This document shows positions 1-4,482 of a DNA stretch of 5,690 bases, one piece after another. Numbering within the stretch: the first letter of the stretch is position 1; the number at the start of each line of letters is the position of its first letter. The DNA is from Pyrobaculum sp. (GTDB taxonomy: Archaea; Thermoproteota; Thermoprotei; Thermoproteales; Thermoproteaceae). Under the pieces are notes generated by a model that was not told the DNA's origin, ran no database searches, and worked only from the letters and a program-made list of their open reading frames with translations. Where the stretch lies: the NCBI GenBank assembly GCA_022759345.1, contig JAEMPK010000021.1, positions 1,250-6,939 on the forward strand. The letters run 5' to 3'. A program made the position numbers and the translations under genes.

Positions 1-121
1 GAGCCATTCTCTCCGGGTTGGGCATGTTGTAGAAGGTCTCCTGTAGCTCGACGGCATCTAGCGTGGCGTATATGGTCTTGCGGGAGGTGGGAAATCCACA
101 TGTCCCCACCAATACCTGCAT
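1..121 (-). CDS. DUF72 (YecE-like) family protein, N-terminal part
   Basis: Partial gene: only the first 40 codons are present and it runs off the left edge. Reading the minus strand from the ATG at 121-119 gives MQVLVGTCGFPTSRKTIYA, followed by LDAVELQETFYNMPNPERM. The opening strand ending in G-T-C-G-F and the 'D-A-V-E-L-Q-E-T-F-Y-N-M-P' segment are the typical N-terminal signature of the DUF72/YecE family, a TIM-barrel-like family of unknown biochemical role. The start is supported by a TATA-like element about 25 nt upstream, which would give a leaderless mRNA beginning at the ATG. The gene is divergent from the 117-residue gene at 387. The family call is recognition by eye, and no function can be assigned beyond family. 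Confidence 0.8.
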   Translation of the reverse strand, partial: MQVLVGTCGFPTSRKTIYATLDAVELQETFYNMPNPERMA

Positions 122-140
122 ATTGCGTAGATGCGTGAAG

Positions 141-151
141 CTTAATAAAAG
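141..151 (-). promoter_or_regulatory. TATA box for the DUF72 gene
   Basis: On the minus strand this reads CTTTTATTAAG, an A/T-rich box in GC-rich surroundings. Its centre lies about 25 nt upstream of the ATG at 121, the usual distance from TATA box to transcription start in archaea, so transcription should begin at or next to the start codon. No Shine-Dalgarno sequence is needed or seen. Confidence 0.55.
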
Positions 152-359
152 CGGTTGGGTTGCCCCCGCCGGCTGAGGCGGTCTTCGTGTGCCTCGACTG
201 CACATGCGCAGGGGCGCGTCGGCGTGATTCTTCTGAGGTTTGTGTTTGCTGATTAGCATGCCTGTCGGCTTGTTTGTGCGTCTTTCTCGACATCGTGGCG
301 GCTACGGGTTTGTGGGGGGTGTGGTCGGCGGCTGATGTACGGCGAGTGCGTCTATTGGG

Positions 360-369
360 TTTTTATGTA
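360..369 (+). promoter_or_regulatory. TATA-like box for the 117-residue gene
   Basis: The sequence TTTTTATGTA has its centre about 23 nt before the GTG at 387, consistent with a leaderless start there. A second A/T-rich run, TATATA at 373-378, is too close to the GTG to direct a start at that codon. Confidence 0.45.
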
Positions 370-386
370 TGTATATATGAAGTATC

Positions 387-740
387 GTGGAGGGTAGGTC
401 TATCTATTCGGGTGTGCATAGCTGCTACGCGGCGTTGGAGGGGATGTACGTAGAGGGCGGTAGGATGGATTTGGCTAAGGCTGCGGCGCATTTGTATCTC
501 CACATGCGTGACTTGGAGCGTGGCTTTACCTACGACCACAGCTGTAGGCGTATTGAGATGACGCCTGAGTTGTTTGAGGCTAGGTCTAAGTTTCTTGTGA
601 AGCTGTGTAGAGAGCAGGGGGGCTCCGACTGCGACGAGGTTGAGAGACTTGTGGACTATGTCTTGCGGAGGTTTGAGCTTCCTCAGTGGGCTTTGGCGTT
701 GGCTAGGCGTAAGATCGTTAAGATATCCCGGCTCCTTTAG
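387..740 (+). CDS. Hypothetical protein, 117 residues, mostly helical
   Basis: I do not recognise this protein. It opens at GTG 387, the first usable start after an in-frame TGA at 378-380, and ends at TAG 738-740. A TATA-like box at 360-369 fits a leaderless start. The sequence looks almost entirely alpha-helical and soluble. It has a mixed charged region (residues 26-57), a segment around 57-76 rich in Glu, Arg, Lys and Leu, and a basic, hydrophobic C-terminal helix (about 99-117). There are no membrane segments and no signal peptide. Cysteines lie at 13, 53, 74 and 82, without the paired CxxC spacing of a zinc site. Codon use looks normal for a real gene, but the gene stands alone between non-coding stretches, so it may be lineage-specific. 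It could be an orphan regulator or a member of one of the Pyrobaculum-specific families; I cannot choose. Confidence 0.6.
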   Translation: MEGRSIYSGVHSCYAALEGMYVEGGRMDLAKAAAHLYLHMRDLERGFTYDHSCRRIEMTPELFEARSKFLVKLCREQGGSDCDEVERLVDYVLRRFELPQWALALARRKIVKISRLL

Positions 741-767
741 CCCACCGGCGTGGGCTGGGACACGCCG
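739..767 (+). other. Two competing hairpins at the stop codon of the 117-residue gene
   Basis: AGCCCAC (739-745) pairs perfectly with GTGGGCT (750-756) across a CGGC loop, and this stem takes in two bases of the TAG stop codon. An alternative perfect 7-bp stem, CGGCGTG (746-752) with CACGCCG (761-767), uses the loop and 3' arm of the first, so both cannot form at once. It could mark the 3' end of the mRNA or belong to the structured segment that follows. No U-run follows, so it is not a bacterial-style terminator. Confidence 0.4.
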
Positions 768-910
768 CCGGCATGAGGCCGCCGACTGTGGAAGGCTGTC
801 TTCTTACGGCGCCGTGGGGCTGGGCTGTCCGCGGCGTTTCCGCGTGCCGCCGCCTGGGGGCCGCCCGCTCCGGGGCGGCGCCAGGTCTCCGGGTAGACGG
901 CGGGGGAGTG
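741..910. ncRNA. Candidate structured RNA (GC-rich intergenic segment)
   Basis: By count, 132 of 170 bases (about 78%) are G or C, well above the neighbouring genes, and there is no credible reading frame. The right half folds neatly. CCGCCG (847-852) pairs with CGGCGG (898-903) and encloses two arms with no unpaired bases at the junction. Arm one is CCTGG/CCAGG (853-857 with 881-885), then an internal loop, then GCCGCCC/GGGCGGC (860-866 with 873-879) with a 6-nt loop. Arm two is TCT/AGA (886-888 with 895-897). Before this lies CGCGG/CCGCG (830-834 with 840-844). A perfect 10-bp palindrome, ACGGCGCCGT, is at 806-815. On the minus strand the small hairpin could close with a GAAA tetraloop. The coding strand is undecided. 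I looked for the conserved RNase P RNA, SRP RNA and C/D-box sequences and did not find them. At such GC content some pairing is expected by chance, so confidence is limited. Confidence 0.3.
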
Positions 911-931
911 GAAGGAGATGTTTCTAAAATA

Positions 932-939
932 TTTATATA
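932..939 (+). promoter_or_regulatory. TATA box for the 67-residue gene
   Basis: TTTATATA, preceded by an A-rich stretch, is the strongest TATA box in the left half of the window. Its centre is about 24-25 nt upstream of ATG 960, which sets the start there and implies a leaderless mRNA. It rules against the in-frame ATG at 918, which lies upstream of the box. Read on the other strand the box is TATATAAA and could equally direct a minus-strand transcript starting near 906-910. Confidence 0.7.
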
Positions 940-959
940 CCCATTCCGGAGTAGGGGTA

Positions 960-1163
960 ATGGACGAGAAGAATAGGCAAAGCATCGAGGAGAGCCTTCA
1001 GAAGCTTCCTGTGGACTATACAGAGGAGGAGGGGGAGATCGTCGTGAGGGTGGGCAAGGGGAGGAGGCTTCCCGAGTCTCAGTTTAGGGCCACTATCAAC
1101 GAGCTTAAGAAAATGGGGTTTAAGTTTGACCCAGATACGAAGACTTGGAGGAAGAGGAGTTAG
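960..1163 (+). CDS. Small basic hypothetical protein, 67 residues
   Basis: The frame is open from ATG 918, but the TATA box at 932-939 places the real start at ATG 960, giving 67 residues from MDEKNRQSIEESL to KTWRKRS. The protein has an acidic N-terminal half, a central basic patch (VGKGRRLP, residues 31-38) and the C-terminal run 'INELKKMGFKFDPDTKTWRK' (46-65). That pattern, a helix followed by G-[FY]-x-[FY]-D-x-x-T-K-x-W, resembles short modules seen next to nucleic-acid-acting enzymes such as helicases. The resemblance is only a visual impression and gives no function. There are no cysteines or membrane segments. The TAG at 1161-1163 overlaps the stop codon of the convergent asparaginase gene. 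Likely cytoplasmic; nucleic-acid binding is a guess from charge. Confidence 0.7.
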   Translation: MDEKNRQSIEESLQKLPVDYTEEEGEIVVRVGKGRRLPESQFRATINELKKMGFKFDPDTKTWRKRS

Positions 1164-2065
1164 AGGTCTACGTAAATTTCTCCTTGTTTTCCCCACCCCC
1201 TAGCCATCGCCTTGGTGTTGTAGGCGTAGGCGGGGTTTCCCTTGGCGTCCAGCGCAATTATGCCTACTGTGTCGGGGCCAAAGGCCTCTGTGGCTTGTTG
1301 CACGACGTTTTTGACCGCTTGCGCCACGTCGCCGGTTTTCACCAGCTCGTTTCTCGCCCTGTAGGAAAGGAGCATCAGCAGTATCACCTCGCCGACGCCG
1401 GTTGCGCTGAAGGCCCCCACCCCGTTTTCTGCGTAGTACCCGGCGCCGGGTATGGGGCTGTCGCCTACTCTGCCGGGCCACTTCAGCCAGACTCCGCCGG
1501 TGGAGGTCGCCGCCGCTAGGTTGCCGTCTCTGTCGAGGGCCACGGCGCCCACGGTGTCGCCAGCCAGTTCGAGAACTTTTTTATAGTGCCACCTCCCGCG
1601 ACGCGCCTCTTCTAAAACCTCCTGGAATCTCTTGTTTTTCTCTTCGTTGTAGAACTTGTGGTGGGGCTCCAACAGCCCCGCCTTGGCGGCGAGTAGCCTA
1701 GCGCCTTCGCAGGCTATAATTACGTGGTCTGTCTGCTCCATTACAAACCGCGCCAGCCGCACTGCGCTTCTCACCCCCTCTACCGCCGCCACGGCCCCCG
1801 CCCTGCCGGTCTTGCCGTCCATCACGCCGGCGTCTAGATAAACTCTCCCGTCTATGGCGTATACCGAGCCATAGCCTGCGTTGAAGAGTCCGCTTCTCTC
1901 CATGTACTCCACCGCAGCCGTGACTGCATCTACCGCAGACCCCCTCTCCGCAGCAGTCAGCCCCTCCTCCACAGCCTCTCTCAGCGTCTTCAACACAGCT
2001 CTTTTCCGCTCCTCGTCTAGACTCCAGCGGCCTGCTCCTCCGTGTACTGCGACTGTGGGCTTCAC
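1160..2065 (-). CDS. Plant-type L-asparaginase / isoaspartyl peptidase (Ntn-hydrolase)
   Basis: This 301-residue enzyme belongs to the N-terminal-nucleophile hydrolase family that includes E. coli IaaA (EcAIII). These enzymes hydrolyse L-asparagine and beta-aspartyl (isoaspartyl) dipeptides. The precursor cuts itself before a threonine, giving alpha and beta subunits. Visible landmarks are HGGAG (8-12), the metal-binding stabilisation loop LFNAGYG (60-66), the cleavage site and nucleophile in GDTVGA (Thr171), STGG (188-191), GRVGDSPIPGAG (198-209, with the substrate-binding Arg199 and Asp202) and ATGVGE (221-226). All key residues are present and the length is normal, so it should be active. 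The start is the GTG at 2065-2063, which overlaps the rps4 stop as GTGA. No Shine-Dalgarno is seen, so translation is probably coupled to rps4. In a hyperthermophile, a role in clearing isoaspartyl peptides from damaged proteins is plausible but inferred. It ends convergently against the 67-residue gene with a 4-nt overlap. Confidence 0.93.
   Translation of the reverse strand: MKPTVAVHGGAGRWSLDEERKRAVLKTLREAVEEGLTAAERGSAVDAVTAAVEYMERSGLFNAGYGSVYAIDGRVYLDAGVMDGKTGRAGAVAAVEGVRSAVRLARFVMEQTDHVIIACEGARLLAAKAGLLEPHHKFYNEEKNKRFQEVLEEARRGRWHYKKVLELAGDTVGAVALDRDGNLAAATSTGGVWLKWPGRVGDSPIPGAGYYAENGVGAFSATGVGEVILLMLLSYRARNELVKTGDVAQAVKNVVQQATEAFGPDTVGIIALDAKGNPAYAYNTKAMARGWGKQGEIYVDL
1177..1194 (+). terminator. 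Possible pyrimidine-rich terminator of the 67-residue gene
   Basis: A T/C-rich run (TTTCTCCTTGTTTTCCCC) begins about 14 nt after the stop codon. Archaeal transcription commonly ends in such T-rich tracts. It lies inside the 3' end of the convergent asparaginase gene, where it also encodes that protein's last residues, so the composition may be fortuitous. Confidence 0.3.
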
Positions 2066-2541
2066 TGAATTAGGGAGATTTTGTCTTCAAGCTCGCGGGG
2101 CACGAGGAAGCCGGGGGACGTCACTCTCCTCCCGGCGACGGCGACGTGGCCGTGTACTATCAGCTGTCTGGCGTGGTGGATGGACTTGGCGAGGCCTAAC
2201 CTGTAGACTATGGTTTGGAGTCTTCTCTCTAGGACTGCTCTGACGTCTAGCGATAGTATTCTGTCTAGGGGGACATTGGGGTCTTCTATGAAGCCTATTT
2301 TGTAGAGTCTCTCCTTGAAGGGCATCTCGAGCGGGGCTCGCTCCTCTGCGGTCATGGAAAGTAGCGAGCGGGCACGTCTAACCACCCATTTTAAATAAGC
2401 CCTGGCCCGCCAGAGCTCCTTCTTGTTTCTAAGGCCGTACTCGCCAACTAGTTGAAGTTCCTCTAGGAGTAGCTGCCTGTTCCAGAGCCTCTTGGGTTTG
2501 CCTGCGAGATATTTCTTTCTTGGCTTTTTTAAACCGCCCAT
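2062..2541 (-). CDS. rps4: Small ribosomal subunit protein uS4 (archaeal S4)
   Basis: A 159-residue ribosomal protein that binds 16S rRNA early in assembly of the 30S subunit. The N-terminus is basic (MGGLKKPRKKYLAGKPKRLW), followed by the helical S4 N-terminal region (about 25-62). The C-terminal S4 RNA-binding domain spans about 103-150, with VLERRLQTIVYRLGLAKS and ARQLIVHGHVAVAGRRV. It has no cysteines, so there is no zinc knuckle as found in some bacterial S4 proteins. Length is usual for archaea, shorter than bacterial S4 (about 200). The start ATG at 2541 is 32 nt after rps13 and about 25 nt after a TATA box, so it can be transcribed alone as well as with rps13. The stop TGA overlaps the GTG of the asparaginase gene. 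In many archaea rps11 follows here; in this window it does not. Confidence 0.96.
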   Translation of the reverse strand: MGGLKKPRKKYLAGKPKRLWNRQLLLEELQLVGEYGLRNKKELWRARAYLKWVVRRARSLLSMTAEERAPLEMPFKERLYKIGFIEDPNVPLDRILSLDVRAVLERRLQTIVYRLGLAKSIHHARQLIVHGHVAVAGRRVTSPGFLVPRELEDKISLIQ

Positions 2542-2562
2542 ACGACGCGGCCTATGGACTGA

Positions 2563-2570
2563 TTTTTAAA
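2563..2570 (-). promoter_or_regulatory. TATA box of rps4
   Basis: On the minus strand this is TTTAAAAA, directly after the rps13 TAA stop (2576-2574). Its centre is about 25 nt from the rps4 ATG, fitting a leaderless internal promoter. The same 11-base string recurs before rps13. Confidence 0.6.
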
Positions 2571-2573
2571 TTT

Positions 2574-3035
2574 TTACTTGCCTCCCGGCGCGGCCTTTTT
2601 CTTAGTGACGCCAGCAGTTACGCCGAATCTGCCGGTGGTGACCGTCCTCTGACCTCTGACCTTGAGGCCGAGGGAGTGTCTAACGCCTTTCCAGCTCTTG
2701 AGCTTCTTCATCAAGTCTACGTCTCTCTTGGCGGCTAAGACGAGGTCAGATCCTATTAGGTGGAGGTCTCTGCCTGTTTCGGGGTCTTTCCGCCGGTTTA
2801 GGAACCAGGCAGGCGCTAGTTCGTTGAGGTTTTTAACAGCCCAGTCTAACTTGGCTATCTGATCCTCCGGCAATGCTCCGAGCATGGCGTATGGATCTAT
2901 GCCGAGTTTCCAGCAGATGGCGTAGGCTGAGGCGATGCCTATGCCTCTTATCTTCGCCAATGCGTAGGCCACATGTTTGTTCCCGTCTAGGTCTGTGTCA
3001 CCTATACGGACTATGGCGCGTATCTCCTGAGACAC
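2574..3035 (-). CDS. rps13: Small ribosomal subunit protein uS13 (archaeal S13)
   Basis: A 153-residue ribosomal protein in the head of the 30S subunit, where the family contacts 16S rRNA, the 50S subunit and the P-site tRNA. The N-terminal IRAIVRIGDTDLDGNKHVAY and the helix-two-turns-helix around KIRGIGIASAYAICWKLGI (28-46) are typical. The C-terminal signature is GVRHSLGLKVRGQRT (117-131), followed by a basic tail ending in KKKAAPGGK. Length matches archaeal/eukaryotic S13 rather than the bacterial form of about 120 residues. The start is the GTG at 3035-3033, placed about 24 nt after a TATA box that sits at the dppC-type gene's stop codon; no in-frame ATG lies nearby. The next gene, rps4, follows after 32 nt on the same strand. 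Confidence 0.96.
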   Translation of the reverse strand: MSQEIRAIVRIGDTDLDGNKHVAYALAKIRGIGIASAYAICWKLGIDPYAMLGALPEDQIAKLDWAVKNLNELAPAWFLNRRKDPETGRDLHLIGSDLVLAAKRDVDLMKKLKSWKGVRHSLGLKVRGQRTVTTGRFGVTAGVTKKKAAPGGK

Positions 3036-3054
3036 AAAAGCCGGGAAGAGCTTG

Positions 3055-3062
3055 TTTTTAAA
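3055..3062 (-). promoter_or_regulatory. TATA box of rps13
   Basis: On the minus strand this is TTTAAAAA, immediately after the TAA (3066-3064) of the upstream permease gene. It is centred about 24 nt before the GTG of rps13. This separates ribosomal protein transcription from the ABC transporter operon and implies a leaderless mRNA. Confidence 0.65.
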
Positions 3063-3063
3063 T

Positions 3064-4482
3064 TTACTGCCTCTTAAGCCTCGGGTTAACCAGGGGCTCC
3101 AGCGCGAAGAAGACCAAGACGAAGCCGACCGCGGTGACCACTATCAATAAGCCGGGCGGCAGGATCCACCACCACGCGAAGTTCTGCAACGCGCCGTTGT
3201 CGAAGGCCTGTTGAAGAACTTGGCCCCAAGTAGGTATGGAGGGGTCGCCGAGCCCGAGGAAGCTGAGGCTGGCCTCAGACAGTATCGCGCTCGGTATGCT
3301 GAGTATTATCAAGGCAAAGGAGTAGGGGAGCACGGGGGGCAGGATGTGTCTCCTCATGATCCACCAACTGCCAGCCCCGGCGAGCTTCGCCGCCTCGATG
3401 AATTGACTGCTCTTTACGCTCAGCACCATAGACCTCACAATAATCGTAATACCAGCCCAGCCAAACAACACAAGCACCAGAATTATGTTGAAGAGGCTCC
3501 GGCCCAGGACAAACACGAAGAGTATGAGGAGGGGCAACGTCGGCAGGTTGTTCATGACGTCTGCGAATCTCTGAATCGCCTCGTCAATCTTGCCGCCTAT
3601 ATACCCGCTGATTATTCCCAGAGCCATGCCTACCAGCGTCGCCAGCAGAGCCACCACGCCGCCTATAAAGAGGGCCACGGGGAACCCGAAGAGGAGCCCC
3701 TGCGCCAGATCCCGGCCGAGGTAGTCCGTCCCCATGGCGCCGTATACGGCCCCCTGCACCACAAGCCTCACCAGCCCTATCTGGTCTCTTGGGTCGCCCA
3801 CCACCTCCGCCTCAAAGACGTACCTCCCCTTGAGCGGCTTGAAGGACTCGGCGGCGCACTTGTTGGAGATGGGCTCGCCGAAGATTATGTAGGTGACTAG
3901 GCCTGCCTGTAGCACCTCGCTGGTTGTGCAGGCCACTCCCAGCTCCTCGGCAAACGCCGCGGCCTTCCTAACGGCCTGCGGCTCCGCGGCGAGTATTATG
4001 GTCCTCGGGCTCTCTACGAAGCGCACATAGGGCTGGCTTTCGCCGGGCCTAGGCGGCGGGATGCCTCCGTCGAAGTCTATAAGGGTTACCTCCCTGCCGT
4101 CGGGTCTCTTGACTTTAAGAGAAATAACTGGGAGATCCCCGTAGAAGGTCAGATTCATGTACTTAAATATTACACCTGTTGGGAATTTATCGGCGTCTAG
4201 GTCATATGTAAATACGTACCTCTTTATGCCTTCTGCCTCCTCCGTGGGTTTGGTCAAGTCGCTTACATAGTGATGCGGCAGTTTGTAAGGCACGAAGTAG
4301 TTGAACCAAACGGGGGGGACCAGCTTGGGGTAGTCCTCCCAGTATTTGGGGTTCGACCAGTACCTCGTCCCGTAGTCCAGCGGAAAAGTAACCAGAACGT
4401 ATAGCGATATCAGCGAGAAGAGGACTAGGATCACAACGCCTGCGAGGCCGGCTGGGCTTCTTAGGAGGTCTTTGATTATCAT
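3064..4482 (-). CDS. Peptide ABC transporter permease, DppC/OppC type, with large extracytoplasmic insert
   Basis: This is one of two membrane subunits of a dipeptide/oligopeptide ABC importer. At 472 residues it is well above the roughly 300 of bacterial DppC. TM1 is at about 11-33. A hydrophilic stretch of over 200 residues (about 35-245) follows and should lie outside the cell. Then comes the family motif GTDYLGRD (251-258), which in bacterial relatives follows TM1 after a short linker. Further membrane segments lie at about 265-293, 314-330, 333-350, 386-405 and 441-462. The cytoplasmic EAA loop that meets the ATPase is EAAKLAGAGSWWIMRRHILP (363-382). LSEASLSFLGLG (401-412) and PTWG (417-420) are also conserved. 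The insert has two cysteines (185 and 209) that could form a disulfide. The ATG overlaps the stop of the DppB-type gene (ATGA), indicating one operon and coupled translation. Substrate is inferred from family; archaeal members may import peptides or sugars. Confidence 0.93.
   Translation of the reverse strand: MIIKDLLRSPAGLAGVVILVLFSLISLYVLVTFPLDYGTRYWSNPKYWEDYPKLVPPVWFNYFVPYKLPHHYVSDLTKPTEEAEGIKRYVFTYDLDADKFPTGVIFKYMNLTFYGDLPVISLKVKRPDGREVTLIDFDGGIPPPRPGESQPYVRFVESPRTIILAAEPQAVRKAAAFAEELGVACTTSEVLQAGLVTYIIFGEPISNKCAAESFKPLKGRYVFEAEVVGDPRDQIGLVRLVVQGAVYGAMGTDYLGRDLAQGLLFGFPVALFIGGVVALLATLVGMALGIISGYIGGKIDEAIQRFADVMNNLPTLPLLILFVFVLGRSLFNIILVLVLFGWAGITIIVRSMVLSVKSSQFIEAAKLAGAGSWWIMRRHILPPVLPYSFALIILSIPSAILSEASLSFLGLGDPSIPTWGQVLQQAFDNGALQNFAWWWILPPGLLIVVTAVGFVLVFFALEPLVNPRLKRQ

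Larger units (their letters stand above)
122..386. other. Divergent intergenic region, 265 nt
   Basis: This spacer lies between the divergent DUF72 gene and the 117-residue gene. It holds the TATA-like elements of both. The middle part (about 160-350) is rich in G and T on the plus strand and has no convincing open frame. Two small inverted repeats can be seen: CCGCC/GGCGG at 166-170 and 177-181 with a 6-nt loop, and TGTGC/GCACA at 188-192 and 200-204 with a 7-nt loop. I found no tRNA, no C/D-box pattern (RTGATGA with CTGA) and no direct repeats. The two hairpins are short enough to be chance. Confidence 0.5.

Noticed and set aside
258..335. A 25-codon frame from ATG 258 in the divergent spacer
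   Set aside because: It is short and Gly/Val-rich, has no promoter at the right distance and no ribosome binding site, and looks like read-through of G/T-rich spacer.
741..910. RNase P RNA or SRP RNA in the GC-rich segment
   Set aside because: I looked on both strands for the conserved GAGGAAAGUC and ACAGAA elements of RNase P RNA and the helix 8 GGAAGGAAGCAG-type sequence of SRP RNA. Neither is present; only loose look-alikes such as GTGGAAGGCTGTC at 788-800 occur.
640..927. A 95-codon plus-strand frame, and smaller frames through the GC-rich segment on both strands
   Set aside because: The products are Arg, Gly and Pro-rich with low-complexity composition, overlap real genes and have no promoter support. 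High GC removes stop codons by chance.
918..959. N-terminal extension of the 67-residue protein from ATG 918
   Set aside because: The extension would encode the TATA box itself, and the ATG at 960 sits at the correct distance for a leaderless start.
3211..3900. A 229-codon plus-strand frame opposite the DppC-type permease
   Set aside because: It is antisense to a well-conserved gene. The product is rich in His, Gln, Glu and Tyr with no domain, as expected from the mirror of hydrophobic membrane codons.
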